From the NCBI GenBank assembly GCA_965216905.1, contig OZ244213.1, positions 372,001 to 436,000 of the forward strand: DNA of 64,000 nt, read 5' to 3'. Origin of the DNA: G965216905 sp965216905. GTDB lineage: Bacteria > Actinomycetota > Acidimicrobiia > Spongiisociales > ZC4RG35. Shown here piece by piece: positions 45,020-56,098 of the stretch (the first letter of the stretch is position 1; each line of letters opens with the position of its first letter). Below the pieces are notes generated by a model. The model was not told the origin of the DNA and searched no databases. It saw only the letters and a list, made by a program, of their open reading frames with translations. The position numbers and the translations under genes were made by a program.

Positions 45020-45652
45020 TCACGGTGACCTCCGATCGTCTTCCCAGACGATCAGCGCCGACCAGTTGTCGGTCGCTTCGTCGTGGATGTAGTTCTCGAG
45101 GACTCCACGCAACTGGAAGCCGTTCTCCATCTGAAACGTCAACGTCGGGTCGTACAGCTCGCCGGCCGCCACCTTCTCGACATACTCGGCGGCCGACAGA
45201 TGAGCTTTGTGGTCGACGAAACCGGGCATGTGTCCACCGGCGATGATCCCCCTCTTGCCGAACCGCCGGACCACATCCTTTCGCAACTGATAGAGACGGC
45301 GACCGATCCCCCGTCGGCGGTAGTCGGGGTGCACGACGATGTCGGTGCCGTAATACCAGTCGCCATTCGGGTCGTGATTCCCACATTGGTGCTCGCCGGT
45401 GATCTCGGTGATGGTGTGTTGCGGGCTCGAGAAGTCGAAATCGAGGAAGATGCCGGCCCCCTGGCCCACGACCCGCTCACCGTCCAAGCAGACGAAGAAG
45501 CCGTCGGGGAACACATCGGCGTAGGCGAGGATGTCGGCCTCGCTCAGCAGGTCTTCGGGGTCGGCGTGCGGAAACGCCAGCAGCTCGAGCTCGGCGCACG
45601 CCGCGGCCAGGTCGGCGGTGAGGTTTCGATACGTGAGTTCGAGCTCAGACAT
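45020..45652 (-). CDS. GNAT-family N-acetyltransferase
   Basis: The 210-residue protein has the GNAT core; the acetyl-CoA loop is in VHPDYRRRGIGRRLYQLRK (about residues 107-125). It has a distinctive C-terminus (HMPGFVDHKAHLSAAEYVEKVAAGELYDPTLTF) known from GNATs that sit beside or are fused to amidohydrolases. The start overlaps the C45 hydrolase stop by eight bases, so the two act together. It could acetylate an amine that the hydrolase later releases, but the substrate is unknown. Confidence 0.8.
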   Translation of the reverse strand: MSELELTYRNLTADLAAACAELELLAFPHADPEDLLSEADILAYADVFPDGFFVCLDGERVVGQGAGIFLDFDFSSPQHTITEITGEHQCGNHDPNGDWYYGTDIVVHPDYRRRGIGRRLYQLRKDVVRRFGKRGIIAGGHMPGFVDHKAHLSAAEYVEKVAAGELYDPTLTFQMENGFQLRGVLENYIHDEATDNWSALIVWEDDRRSP

Positions 45653-46733
45653 GGGCTATCACCTCGAAGTGTTCGAACGGGTTGTCGGCGGGGATGCCCC
45701 AGCACGCCCACACCTCGCGGGTGCGGGGTCGCATCACCATCGCACCACACGACTCGTAGTCGTGCGGCGGCTCCTTCCGCCGGCAGATCGACCGTTCGTC
45801 CCGCAGCATGGCCGTCAGGCCGTCCACCGTCACCGGACAATCCGCCAGGAGCTGGGGCGCCTGCGTCAGCCGCCGCGCCGATGACGAAGCCAGCGCGTCC
45901 GGACGCTCGGCCTCCACCGCCATCGTTGCCGGAGCGAGACAGTGATTCGTGTGTGCCACCACCCCGCCCTCCAACACGGTGACGGCGGTGGCGGTCGGCA
46001 TCGCCTCGACCGAGTAGCCGGTCCCGGATGCATCGAGGATCAAGAAGTTGTGGCCACCCGCGAGATCTGCTTCCAACACCGCCGTCATCGCCTCGTCGGC
46101 CGTGCTGGCGCGCAGGGCCCGCCGCACGACGAACGGCCAGGTGACACCGATCCGGCCGTCGGCGGCCGTGAGGTTGTTGATCCCGACGGCCACGCCGTGC
46201 TCGTTCATGCCGATCTGGCCCAGGCATCCGACGGTGGTGAACACCAGTGCGGCCGGCCCGTCATCGGGTCGGATGTCCGCGAGTACGACACGAGCCGTCG
46301 CGGAGGCGTGCATGTCCCAGGTCTGCGCAAGGAACCCGGCGCCCTCGGAGATGTCGTCCGGGGTCAGGACCGCGGTGCAGTTGTCCTCGACCGGTGCGGT
46401 GGTCACGGCTCGAACCACGTCGAGGAAGTCGGTGTACCCGCCCAAGATGAGCGCCTCGGCCACGTCGATCCCGGCGGCGTCTGCCAGGGCCTCCATCTCC
46501 GTGGACAACGCCGGGTCGTACGCCCGGTGGGCGGGGAGACAGGACTCGCCGAGGGCGATGAGTTCCTGCCGTGACAGGGCCGTACCCTCCGCCGACAGAC
46601 GCAGCCGGTCTTCGGCGTAGTCGCTGATCTCCCGGGCGTACCGCGAACCGTGGGCGCCACCGATGTCCTCGGGTGATCCGTGGAGGCTCAATCGGCGGAT
46701 CGGCCGTGATGAGCGGCTCGTCTCGTCGGTCAT
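45645..46733 (-). CDS. C45-family N-terminal-nucleophile hydrolase
   Basis: The 362-residue protein matches the acyl-CoA:6-APA acyltransferase (C45) family. The nucleophile would be Cys119 in VEDNCTAVL, freed by self-cleavage between Asn118 and Cys119. QTWDMH and NEHGVAVGINNL follow, as in the family. Members hydrolyse or transfer acyl groups on amides. No signal peptide is seen. It is coupled by four bases to the aminotransferase and by eight to the GNAT, an uncommon gene pair. Confidence 0.85.
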   Translation of the reverse strand: MTDETSRSSRPIRRLSLHGSPEDIGGAHGSRYAREISDYAEDRLRLSAEGTALSRQELIALGESCLPAHRAYDPALSTEMEALADAAGIDVAEALILGGYTDFLDVVRAVTTAPVEDNCTAVLTPDDISEGAGFLAQTWDMHASATARVVLADIRPDDGPAALVFTTVGCLGQIGMNEHGVAVGINNLTAADGRIGVTWPFVVRRALRASTADEAMTAVLEADLAGGHNFLILDASGTGYSVEAMPTATAVTVLEGGVVAHTNHCLAPATMAVEAERPDALASSSARRLTQAPQLLADCPVTVDGLTAMLRDERSICRRKEPPHDYESCGAMVMRPRTREVWACWGIPADNPFEHFEVIAHV

Positions 46734-48097
46734 GCCCGTGCACTCCTGGCGACGACCTCCACCGACTTCGCCACCACCTCCATAGCCTCGTCGATCTGGG
46801 CGTCGGAGATGACCAGCGGGGGCAGGAACCGGACGCAGTTCGAGTACAGACCGGCACGGATGGTGATGACGCCCCGCCGGCAGGTCTCGGCAGTGATCGC
46901 AGCGGTCGCCTCCGGCGCCGGGCGTTTCGTCACCGGATCCCCGACGATCTCCATGACCAGCATCGACCCCAATCCGCGCACATCTCCGACGATCTCGGGA
47001 TGGGCGCCGGCGATCTCGTCCAGCCGTGCCCGGATGCGCTCGCCGACCTCGCGTGATCGCTCGAGGAACGACGCCGAGGAGATCGTGTCGATGGCCTCGA
47101 TGGCTGCGACGCACGCCAGGGGATTCGCCGAGTACGTACCCCCCAGCCCTCCGGGATGGGGGGCATCCATGATCTCGGCACGACCGACGACCGCCGAGAT
47201 GGGCATGCCGCCTCCGAGCGACTTGGCCGTGGTGATGAGGTCGGGGACCACATCCGCCTGCTCGATCGCCCACAGCGTCCCGGTCCGGCCCATGCCGGAT
47301 TGGATCTCGTCTGCGACGAGGACGATGCCGTGCTCATCGGCCAGCCGACGAAGCTCCGCCAGCCATGCCGGTGGGGCGACGACGAAGCCGGCTTCGCCCT
47401 GCACGGGCTCGACCACGATCGCGGCGACGTGCGACGGATCCACGATCGCCGTGAAGCAATGGGCGAGGTTGGCGATCTGGTGCTCGACGTATGCATCCTC
47501 GGACAGACCGCTCGGCCGGCGATACACGTTGGGAAAGGGGAAGCGGTAGATCTCGGGAGCGAATGGTCCGAAGCCGCGCTTGAAGAGGCCGAACTTCGAG
47601 GTCATCGCCATCGTGAGGTTGGTTCGACCGTGGTACGCCCCGTCGAAGACGACGACCCCCTGGCGCCCGGTGTGCGACCGGCAGATGTTCACCGCCGTCT
47701 CAACCGCCTCTGCGCCGGTGTTCATGAACACGGTCTTCTTCTCGAAGTCGCCGGGGGCGAGCCGGTTCAGTCGTTCGGCTGCTTCCACCATCGGCTCGAA
47801 CGTCGAGACGATCGCACACATGTGGATCAGCTGCTCGGCCTGCTCTTGCAACCGCCGAACCATCCGAGACGGCGTGTGTCCGACCGCCAGCATGCCGATC
47901 CCTCCGGCCATGTCGATGAGGGTGTTGCCGTCGACGTCGGTGACCAATGCTCCGTGGGCCGCCTCGACTGCGATGGGAGTCAGTTTGGCGGCACCGGCCG
48001 GCGTGGCTGCCTCACGGCGCGTGACGAGTTCGATGCTGCGCGGACCCGGGATGTCCGTCATCAGTCGAATCGACGCCGAATCGGCGACGGTGGTCAT
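46730..48097 (-). CDS. Class III aminotransferase, GABA/putrescine-type
   Basis: The 455-residue PLP enzyme has NTGAEAVETAVNICR, FDGAYHGRTNLTMAMTSK, ADEIQSGMGRTG and the PLP Lys292 in TTAKSLGGGMP. It is closest to 4-aminobutyrate aminotransferases (GabT, PuuE), which remove the terminal amine from GABA or related omega-amino acids. AGGAGG lies seven bases before the ATG. It heads an operon that continues through the C45 hydrolase and GNAT, and probably into the polyamine transporter. Confidence 0.9.
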   Translation of the reverse strand: MTTVADSASIRLMTDIPGPRSIELVTRREAATPAGAAKLTPIAVEAAHGALVTDVDGNTLIDMAGGIGMLAVGHTPSRMVRRLQEQAEQLIHMCAIVSTFEPMVEAAERLNRLAPGDFEKKTVFMNTGAEAVETAVNICRSHTGRQGVVVFDGAYHGRTNLTMAMTSKFGLFKRGFGPFAPEIYRFPFPNVYRRPSGLSEDAYVEHQIANLAHCFTAIVDPSHVAAIVVEPVQGEAGFVVAPPAWLAELRRLADEHGIVLVADEIQSGMGRTGTLWAIEQADVVPDLITTAKSLGGGMPISAVVGRAEIMDAPHPGGLGGTYSANPLACVAAIEAIDTISSASFLERSREVGERIRARLDEIAGAHPEIVGDVRGLGSMLVMEIVGDPVTKRPAPEATAAITAETCRRGVITIRAGLYSNCVRFLPPLVISDAQIDEAMEVVAKSVEVVARSARA

Positions 48098-48324
48098 ACG
48101 GGCTCCTCCTGGGGGCTCTTTCCGGGGGGCTTCTTCTGGGGCCGGGGGTGGCGCGGGACCAGTATCGCCCTCGGGACGCTGAATTGCCGTTCAAACCGCC
48201 AATTTCTGTTCGAGTCGACCCGGTCGTAGCCGGGCGAACCGATCAAGGTGTCATCGGCTGGACGATTGGCCCGGCGCGCCGCGCCGATCCAATAGAATCG
48301 CCGACAACCGAAAGAGAGACCTCT
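48098..48324. other. Divergent intergenic region with promoter
   Basis: This 227-bp region between the aminotransferase and the DUF4190-like gene holds the aminotransferase ribosome site and TAGAAT at 48293-48298, a fair -10 for the plus-strand gene. Runs of G at 48110-48155 are notable, but no hairpin with a T-tract was found. Confidence 0.5.
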
Positions 48325-48630
48325 GTGACCACCCCATCATTTCCCCAGGACTCGAACCAGCCATACCCCGAAGCCAGCCAGGCGATGCTCGCGCTGGTCC
48401 TATCGATCTTGCATTTCGTGGTGTGTCCGTTCTTGGGTCCGGTGGGCTGGTATCTGGCCAACCAGGAGATCGCCGGAATCGAGGCCGGCCGGCGGCCTCC
48501 CGAGAACCGCGGCACCGCCGATGCGGCCAGGATCGTGGGCATCATCGGAACGGTGTTGCTCGGCATCGGTCTCGTGGCCGGTGTGCTCTTCCTGGCCTTC
48601 GGGGTGACGGCCGCCGTCGTGGGGAGCTGA
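48325..48630 (+). CDS. DUF4190-like small membrane protein
   Basis: The 101-residue protein has a short Pro/Gln-rich start and two membrane helices (about 19-39 and 71-97) with AGRRPPENRGTADAARIVGIIG between them, the DUF4190 pattern found in many actinobacterial membrane proteins. GTG 48325 has GAGAGA in front. The stop overlaps the next start (TGATG), coupling it to the DUF2752 gene. Confidence 0.75.
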   Translation: MTTPSFPQDSNQPYPEASQAMLALVLSILHFVVCPFLGPVGWYLANQEIAGIEAGRRPPENRGTADAARIVGIIGTVLLGIGLVAGVLFLAFGVTAAVVGS

Positions 48631-49025
48631 TGCAGGCCGTCGTCCGGATCCCCGCCCCGGTCGTCCGGCCGGTCGTGGCCGCGGTCGGTGCGGTGGGAGT
48701 CGCGGCGGCGACGATCGGACCATTGGTGTCGGGCCCGACGATCTGTCCGTTCGCGATCGTGACCGATCATGCGTGCCCGCTGTGCGGAGGCACCCGGGCA
48801 CTGGCGGCGCTCGTTCGTGGTGACGTGACCGAGGCGTGGCTCATGCACCCGATCATCTTCCTGGTCGTGCCGCTGCTGGCGTGGGCGGCCGGGGTGTGGG
48901 CGTCGAACGGCCGGCTCGGTCGACCGACCGCCACCACCACAAATCGGATCGTGACGGTGCTGGGTGCCCTCACCCTGGTCATCTGGATCGTGCGTCTGAT
49001 CTCGGGGACATTGCCCCCGATCTGA
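48630..49025 (+). CDS. DUF2752 membrane protein
   Basis: The 131-residue protein has three hydrophobic segments and the CPLCGGTRAL motif near residue 50, the mark of DUF2752. Function is unknown; the two Cys may bind metal or form a disulfide at the membrane face. It is translated after the DUF4190-like gene through a TGATG overlap and converges with the DUF1932 gene. Confidence 0.8.
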   Translation: MQAVVRIPAPVVRPVVAAVGAVGVAAATIGPLVSGPTICPFAIVTDHACPLCGGTRALAALVRGDVTEAWLMHPIIFLVVPLLAWAAGVWASNGRLGRPTATTTNRIVTVLGALTLVIWIVRLISGTLPPI

Positions 49026-49027
49026 CC

Positions 49028-49855
49028 TCAATCGTCGAGTGAAGCCAGCAGCGTGTCGAGATCGACATCGGCACGGTGCCGGAGTCCGGCCAACCTCCGG
49101 TACACGCCATGCGCTCCCTCGTGGAACGATCCGGCCAGGCCGACGGACTCGAAGGTGGCGGCGATCTCCTCCATCTCCGGCGCGAACCGCCATGCCTTGC
49201 GAGCCGTCCGCGGTGCCGCCTGCTCCGCCCGGCCGACCAGGTCGGGAAGGGAACGCGCCCACTCGTCGGCCAGCGCGTCTTCGACTCCCAGTTCCCTGGC
49301 CAGCTTGTGGATGGCGTAGAGCAACGCCCCGGTGCCTTTCGTCCATGCGGCATATGCCATCTTCAGGCCCGAGGCGAGACCAACTTCGTCTCCCAGGAAT
49401 ACCGGCTCCAGCCTGCTCCCGCGGACCAGACCACCGACGGTCGGCGCCTCGCGTCCCGACAGATACAGGCGGGTGGTGCCATCCGCGGTCGGAGGGCCAC
49501 CGACGATTCCCCCATCGACGAAGCGGTCGAACTGCTCGGACATCGCCGAGACCCGGGAGGGGCGGATGGCGTTGGCGTCCACGTAGATTCCGGTGAAGCC
49601 CGCCCGTGACACGGCGCCGGCGACCGCGTCGGCGTCCGCCGGAGGACAGATCGACAGGACCATGGTCGCCTGTTCGACCAGTTCCGCCATGGTCTCCACC
49701 GGCTCCAAGCCGGCGGAGTCGGCCCGACGCCGCGTTTCGCCCGACCGGCCCGAAGGCAACCACAGCACCCGTTCCGCTCGCTCGGCGTCGAGGAGTGCCC
49801 GCCCGACCTCGGCACCCATCGCCCCGGGACTGAGCAGGCCGACCGTGGGCGCCAC
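49028..49855 (-). CDS. NAD(P)-binding dehydrogenase, DUF1932 type
   Basis: The 275-residue protein has an N-terminal Rossmann domain (VGLLSPGAMGAEVGRAL) like 6-phosphogluconate and beta-hydroxyacid dehydrogenases. The GGIVGGPP block and the C-terminal DUF1932 helical domain (KMAYAAWTKGTGALLYAI) define the group. It probably oxidises or reduces a small hydroxyacid. GTG 49855 lies three bases after the stop of the upstream membrane-protein gene, so it is the third gene of an mrp operon. Confidence 0.8.
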   Translation of the reverse strand: MAPTVGLLSPGAMGAEVGRALLDAERAERVLWLPSGRSGETRRRADSAGLEPVETMAELVEQATMVLSICPPADADAVAGAVSRAGFTGIYVDANAIRPSRVSAMSEQFDRFVDGGIVGGPPTADGTTRLYLSGREAPTVGGLVRGSRLEPVFLGDEVGLASGLKMAYAAWTKGTGALLYAIHKLARELGVEDALADEWARSLPDLVGRAEQAAPRTARKAWRFAPEMEEIAATFESVGLAGSFHEGAHGVYRRLAGLRHRADVDLDTLLASLDD

Positions 49856-49858
49856 GTC

Positions 49859-50755
49859 TCAGCCGCTCACGAGGACCGGCAGTTCACCGGAGGGTTCGTC
49901 GATCTCGGTGTTGGGCCGAGCACGCTGCGGACGCCGGAGGAGCCACAGTCCCAACGCGGAGCCGCCGGCGATGGCGGCGGCCGCCAGCGGTACCCAGCCA
50001 TGTGATGCGGCGACCACCGACACGGCGGAACGCATCGGCGTGCTCCCGCCGTCCGGGTCGGCCAGCCAGGCGCCGAGCCGCATGATGACGGCGAAGGAGA
50101 GGGCCGACACCATCACCCGGATGAGCAGTGAGCGCAGCATGGCGCGGCGGTCGTCCGCCATCCGCACCGCCGCCCAACCGGAGACGAACATCGCTCCCAC
50201 CGACAGCGCGCTCGCCACGGTCAACCATCCGGCCGTCGGTGAACCGACGCCCACCACCGGGGGCTGGGTGGCGGTCCTCACCACGATCGGTTCGATCGAG
50301 CCGATGAGACGCTCGACTGCGTCCGCATCGATCTCGTACCCGCGCCGTTCGGCTTCGGTGGCGATCAGGGGCGCCACCGGTGCCAGGGCGCCGGCGACGT
50401 CGATGCCGCCGGTGCCTTCGCTCGTGGAGGCCGCCGTCACGACCTCGGACATCAACTGCTCCATTGCACCGACCACGACGGGATGGTCCACGAGGTCGGC
50501 GAACGCCTGGCCGACTCCGCCTCCGTCGGCCAGTGCCACCTCGGTCGCTTCGCCCAGGAGCCGATCGACGACCGCATCGGCGGTGGCCAGTTCTCTCGCG
50601 GCCGCCCCGATCACCACCGGGTCGGATGCGACGGCCCGTCCCCAGGTGCTGATCAGCGATGCGGTGGTGGCGATCCCGAACACCCACAACACCGTCGACA
50701 GGGCGAATGCACCCAGGGTGACCTGGGTTCCGAAAAGACGAGTGGAGCCGTTCAT
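49859..50755 (-). CDS. Membrane protein with large extracytoplasmic loop
   Basis: The 298-residue protein has an N-terminal membrane helix (about 12-36), a loop of roughly 140 residues probably outside the membrane (rich in Ala, Val and Asp), and three C-terminal helices (about 178-200, 208-232, 240-265). No family is recognised. It overlaps mrp by ATGA, so it is made with the Fe-S carrier. Confidence 0.65.
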   Translation of the reverse strand: MNGSTRLFGTQVTLGAFALSTVLWVFGIATTASLISTWGRAVASDPVVIGAAARELATADAVVDRLLGEATEVALADGGGVGQAFADLVDHPVVVGAMEQLMSEVVTAASTSEGTGGIDVAGALAPVAPLIATEAERRGYEIDADAVERLIGSIEPIVVRTATQPPVVGVGSPTAGWLTVASALSVGAMFVSGWAAVRMADDRRAMLRSLLIRVMVSALSFAVIMRLGAWLADPDGGSTPMRSAVSVVAASHGWVPLAAAAIAGGSALGLWLLRRPQRARPNTEIDEPSGELPVLVSG

Positions 50756-51822
50756 CGGATGACGAGGTCCGGATGGGTGCGGACGCGTGGCTTGCGGTCC
50801 ACGATCGCCTTGGCGAGCTCGTCGAACGCCACCGCAGGTTCGCTGTCCGGAGCGGCGACGGCTACCGGAACCCCCGCATCGGCTCCGGACCGCATTGCCG
50901 GAAGCAGGGGAATTCGTCCCATCAGCGGGACGCCGAGCTCGGCCGCCAGTTCCATGCCTCCGCCTTCGCCGAAGATGGGATAGCGGGTGCCGTCGTCACC
51001 GGTGAACCACGACATGTTCTCGACCACGCCCGCAACCTCTTGATCGACCTTGGAGGCCATCGCCGCCGCTCGACGGGCCACGCGCTGTGCCGTCGCCTGC
51101 GGGGTCGTCACGACGATCACCTGAGCTCGCGGCAGCAGTTGTGACAGCGAGATCGATACGTCACCGGTCCCGGGGGGCATGTCGACGATCAGGAAGCCCG
51201 GGTTGTCCCACCACACATCCTGGAGGAACTGCTCGATCGCCTTGTGGAGCATCGGACCCCGCCAGATGACCGCCTGTTCGTCTCCCACGAAGTAGTCCAT
51301 CGACATGGCCTTCACCCCGTGCGCGACCGGTGGGATGATCGACTGGTCGATGACCACCGGTGGGGACTCGATGCCGAGCATGCGGGGAATCGAGAAACCC
51401 CAGATGTCGGCGTCGATGATCCCGACGGTGTGACCCAACCGCCCGAGCGCCACCGCCAGGTTGGCGCTCACCGAGGACTTGCCCACACCACCCTTTCCCG
51501 AAGACACGGCGATGACCCGGGTTCCAGAGCCGGGCTGTCCGGGTCCGATCGTGGAATCCCGGAGTCGATTCATCATCTCGCTGCGCTGATCGTCGGTCAT
51601 CGCCACCACGTCGACCTTGGCGTTCGGAGCGGCGGCCTCGAGCCGTTCCCGTAACGCCACGAAGCCGGGATGGTCCGGTACGGGGGCGAACACTCGGACC
51701 ACATCCGAACCGATTCTCCGGCGGGCAACCTCCCCGACCGCGCCGAGCGCTCCCAGCGTCCGCCCGGTGAGCGGCTCGACGACTGCTTCGACTGTGGACC
51801 GGAGCGCGCTGGTTTCTGACAT
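50752..51822 (-). CDS. mrp: Mrp/ApbC-type Fe-S cluster carrier ATPase
   Basis: The 356-residue P-loop protein carries iron-sulfur clusters to target enzymes. It has an N-terminal MIP18-like domain, a Walker A SSGKGGVGKSS, IIDADIWGFSIP and DMPPGTGD. The usual CXXC pair near the C-terminus is not evident; cysteines are rare here, so cluster binding may be atypical. The upstream 180 bases carry two sets of short repeats and divide it from a SufR-like regulator. Confidence 0.88.
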   Translation of the reverse strand: MSETSALRSTVEAVVEPLTGRTLGALGAVGEVARRRIGSDVVRVFAPVPDHPGFVALRERLEAAAPNAKVDVVAMTDDQRSEMMNRLRDSTIGPGQPGSGTRVIAVSSGKGGVGKSSVSANLAVALGRLGHTVGIIDADIWGFSIPRMLGIESPPVVIDQSIIPPVAHGVKAMSMDYFVGDEQAVIWRGPMLHKAIEQFLQDVWWDNPGFLIVDMPPGTGDVSISLSQLLPRAQVIVVTTPQATAQRVARRAAAMASKVDQEVAGVVENMSWFTGDDGTRYPIFGEGGGMELAAELGVPLMGRIPLLPAMRSGADAGVPVAVAAPDSEPAVAFDELAKAIVDRKPRVRTHPDLVIR

Positions 51823-51836
51823 TGGGTACTCCGAGA

Positions 51837-51890
51837 GACTGGCGTGGACGGACTGGCATGGGAGGATTGGCACGGAAGGACGGCACGGAG
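51837..51890. repeat. Four imperfect 14-bp tandem repeats before mrp
   Basis: Units at 51837-51850, 51851-51864, 51865-51878 and a shortened one at 51879-51890 share GAYTGGCRYGGRAG. They lie directly upstream of the mrp start on the minus strand and could be sites for the divergent regulator or an RNA element. Confidence 0.6.
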
Positions 51891-51939
51891 GCACTGGGCG
51901 GTGATCCCAGCCACCGGTGGGGACACGGACGAGCCCATC

Positions 51940-51979
51940 GATCCCCGAATGTCCGGCGATCCCCGATGTCCGGATCCGG
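51940..51979. promoter_or_regulatory. Repeat pair and palindrome, likely operator
   Basis: GATCCCCGAATGTCCGG (51940-51956) is repeated, one base shorter, at 51958-51973. It runs into a perfect palindrome CCGGATCCGG (51970-51979), which ends seven bases before the regulator -10 box. The layout fits autoregulation. Confidence 0.55.
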
Positions 51980-51986
51980 GGGCAAG

Positions 51987-51992
51987 TATAGT
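51987..51992 (+). promoter_or_regulatory. -10 box of the SufR-like regulator gene
   Basis: TATAGT, one of the best -10 matches in the window, ends ten bases before GTG 52003, so the mRNA is leaderless or nearly so. Confidence 0.55.
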
Positions 51993-52002
51993 TTCGGGCG
52001 TT

Positions 52003-52740
52003 GTGAACACCATTTCGACCGAGTCGGAGCGCCTCGATCGATCGATCGGGAACCTCACATCCGCGTTGGGAGATCCGACGCGCCGAGCCATCTACATCGC
52101 ACTCCGCGAATCGGCCGAGCCGATGACCGCCGGTGAGGTCGCCGGCTTGTTCGATATTCACACCAACGTGGCCCGTCACCATCTCGACAAGCTGGCAGAC
52201 GAAGGCTTTCTCGAGGTGAGCCGCCGTCGCCCGGCGGGCAGGTCCGGGCCCGGCGCCGGCAGACCGGCCAAGCGGTACGAGATCACCTCGAAGCCGATCG
52301 AAGTTCATTTCCCGGCACGGCGCACCGACCACCTCGTCGACCTCCTGCTCCGCGTCGTCGAACGGGTCGCGCAGCCCGATATCGCCACGGTCGCAGAACA
52401 GATCGGTCGTGAGTATGGACGCGAGCTCGCCTCCGAGATCGGCACTCCGCATGATCAGGGGTACGAGCATGCGATTCGGGCCGTCGCGGCGGCGATGAGC
52501 GGTCTGGGATTTGCGATGTCACTCGAAGACGACGACGGCGGCACCCGCTTCCTCACCGCCCACTGCCCCTTCGGCGCCACCGCCGGAACCCACCCGGAGG
52601 TGATTTGCTCCCTCGATCGTGGGATCGTGTCCGGGCTGTTCGCCGGACTCGAACGCCCGTGCGAGCCGGTTCTCCACCCCCACCCCGGTGACGCCGAGTC
52701 GTGTGTCACCGAAGTGACGCCGGTGATCATCACCCGCTGA
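52003..52740 (+). CDS. SufR-like helix-turn-helix regulator with four Cys
   Basis: The 245-residue protein has an N-terminal winged helix-turn-helix (about 20-75; EVAGLFDIHTNVARHHLDKLADEGFLEV). Its C-terminal domain has Cys188, Cys202, Cys220 and Cys234 in a layout like SufR, the Fe-S-sensing repressor of cluster-assembly genes. It lies between mrp and aconitase, both linked to Fe-S clusters. A cluster-sensing role is likely but inferred. GTG 52003 has no Shine-Dalgarno site. Confidence 0.78.
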   Translation: MNTISTESERLDRSIGNLTSALGDPTRRAIYIALRESAEPMTAGEVAGLFDIHTNVARHHLDKLADEGFLEVSRRRPAGRSGPGAGRPAKRYEITSKPIEVHFPARRTDHLVDLLLRVVERVAQPDIATVAEQIGREYGRELASEIGTPHDQGYEHAIRAVAAAMSGLGFAMSLEDDDGGTRFLTAHCPFGATAGTHPEVICSLDRGIVSGLFAGLERPCEPVLHPHPGDAESCVTEVTPVIITR

Positions 52741-52819
52741 TGCCGGTCGCTTCCGTCGGCCCCACCCACGGCCGACCACCCGGGTGAGCTGCACATTCCG
52801 CCCCGATCTCGACCCGTCG

Positions 52820-52825
52820 TACACT
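52820..52825 (+). promoter_or_regulatory. -10 box of leaderless aconitase transcript
   Basis: TACACT ends seven bases before ATG 52833, without a Shine-Dalgarno site. Confidence 0.45.
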
Positions 52826-52832
52826 CGACGCC

Positions 52833-55538
<2,706 letters not shown>

Positions 55539-55548
55539 CCATCCGAAG

Positions 55549-56097
55549 ATGAGTCCCGGGCTCGACCGGCGTCACTCGCTCGGTGGAGGCAGACTGACGC
55601 TCGTCTTCGTCATCGTGGTGGTGGGCGCGGTCGCCGTGGCCCGGGGCTTGGCGGCGCCCGACGACGGCTCCGGCGATGGACCGGGCCGTCTGGTGGGAAC
55701 CATCGCTCCGGAGGTGGTCGTCGACGCGTTCGACGGTCAGACCTGGCGCCTCTCACGCTCGTTGGGCGAGAGACCCGTCGTGCTGAACCTCTGGGCGTCG
55801 TACTGCCCACCGTGCGTCGAGGAGATCCCCGAGCTGAGTCGCTTCTCGACCGAGAACCCGGACGTGTTGGTGGTCGGAGCCGCGGTCAGAGACGAGCCGG
55901 AGGCGGCTCGAGCGCTGGTCGAGGAGCTGCAACCCGCCTACCGGATCGGGATGGACGCGACCGGTCGGCTCCGTGACGCACTTCCCACGGTCGGCCTTCC
56001 GGCGACGTTCGTGATCGACGAGTCGGGCGTCATCACGCACCAGTTCGAGCGACCGGTGACGGCCGAGGACCTCGAGCACGCGATTGGAGCCGGGTAG
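55549..56097 (+). CDS. Membrane-anchored TlpA-like thioredoxin
   Basis: The 182-residue protein has an N-terminal membrane anchor (16-34) and a thioredoxin-fold domain with the active site CPPC (Cys86, Cys89) in LWASYCPPCVEE, as in TlpA/ResA. It probably reduces disulfides outside the membrane, for example in cytochrome c maturation. It follows acnA by 10 bases and converges with the sortase gene. Confidence 0.88.
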   Translation: MSPGLDRRHSLGGGRLTLVFVIVVVGAVAVARGLAAPDDGSGDGPGRLVGTIAPEVVVDAFDGQTWRLSRSLGERPVVLNLWASYCPPCVEEIPELSRFSTENPDVLVVGAAVRDEPEAARALVEELQPAYRIGMDATGRLRDALPTVGLPATFVIDESGVITHQFERPVTAEDLEHAIGAG

Positions 56098-56098
56098 C

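Noticed and set aside
48243..49763. 506-codon open frame on the minus strand
   Set aside because: It is out of frame with DUF1932 and antisense to the DUF4190 and DUF2752 genes. It is Arg/Gly/Asp-rich with no domain.
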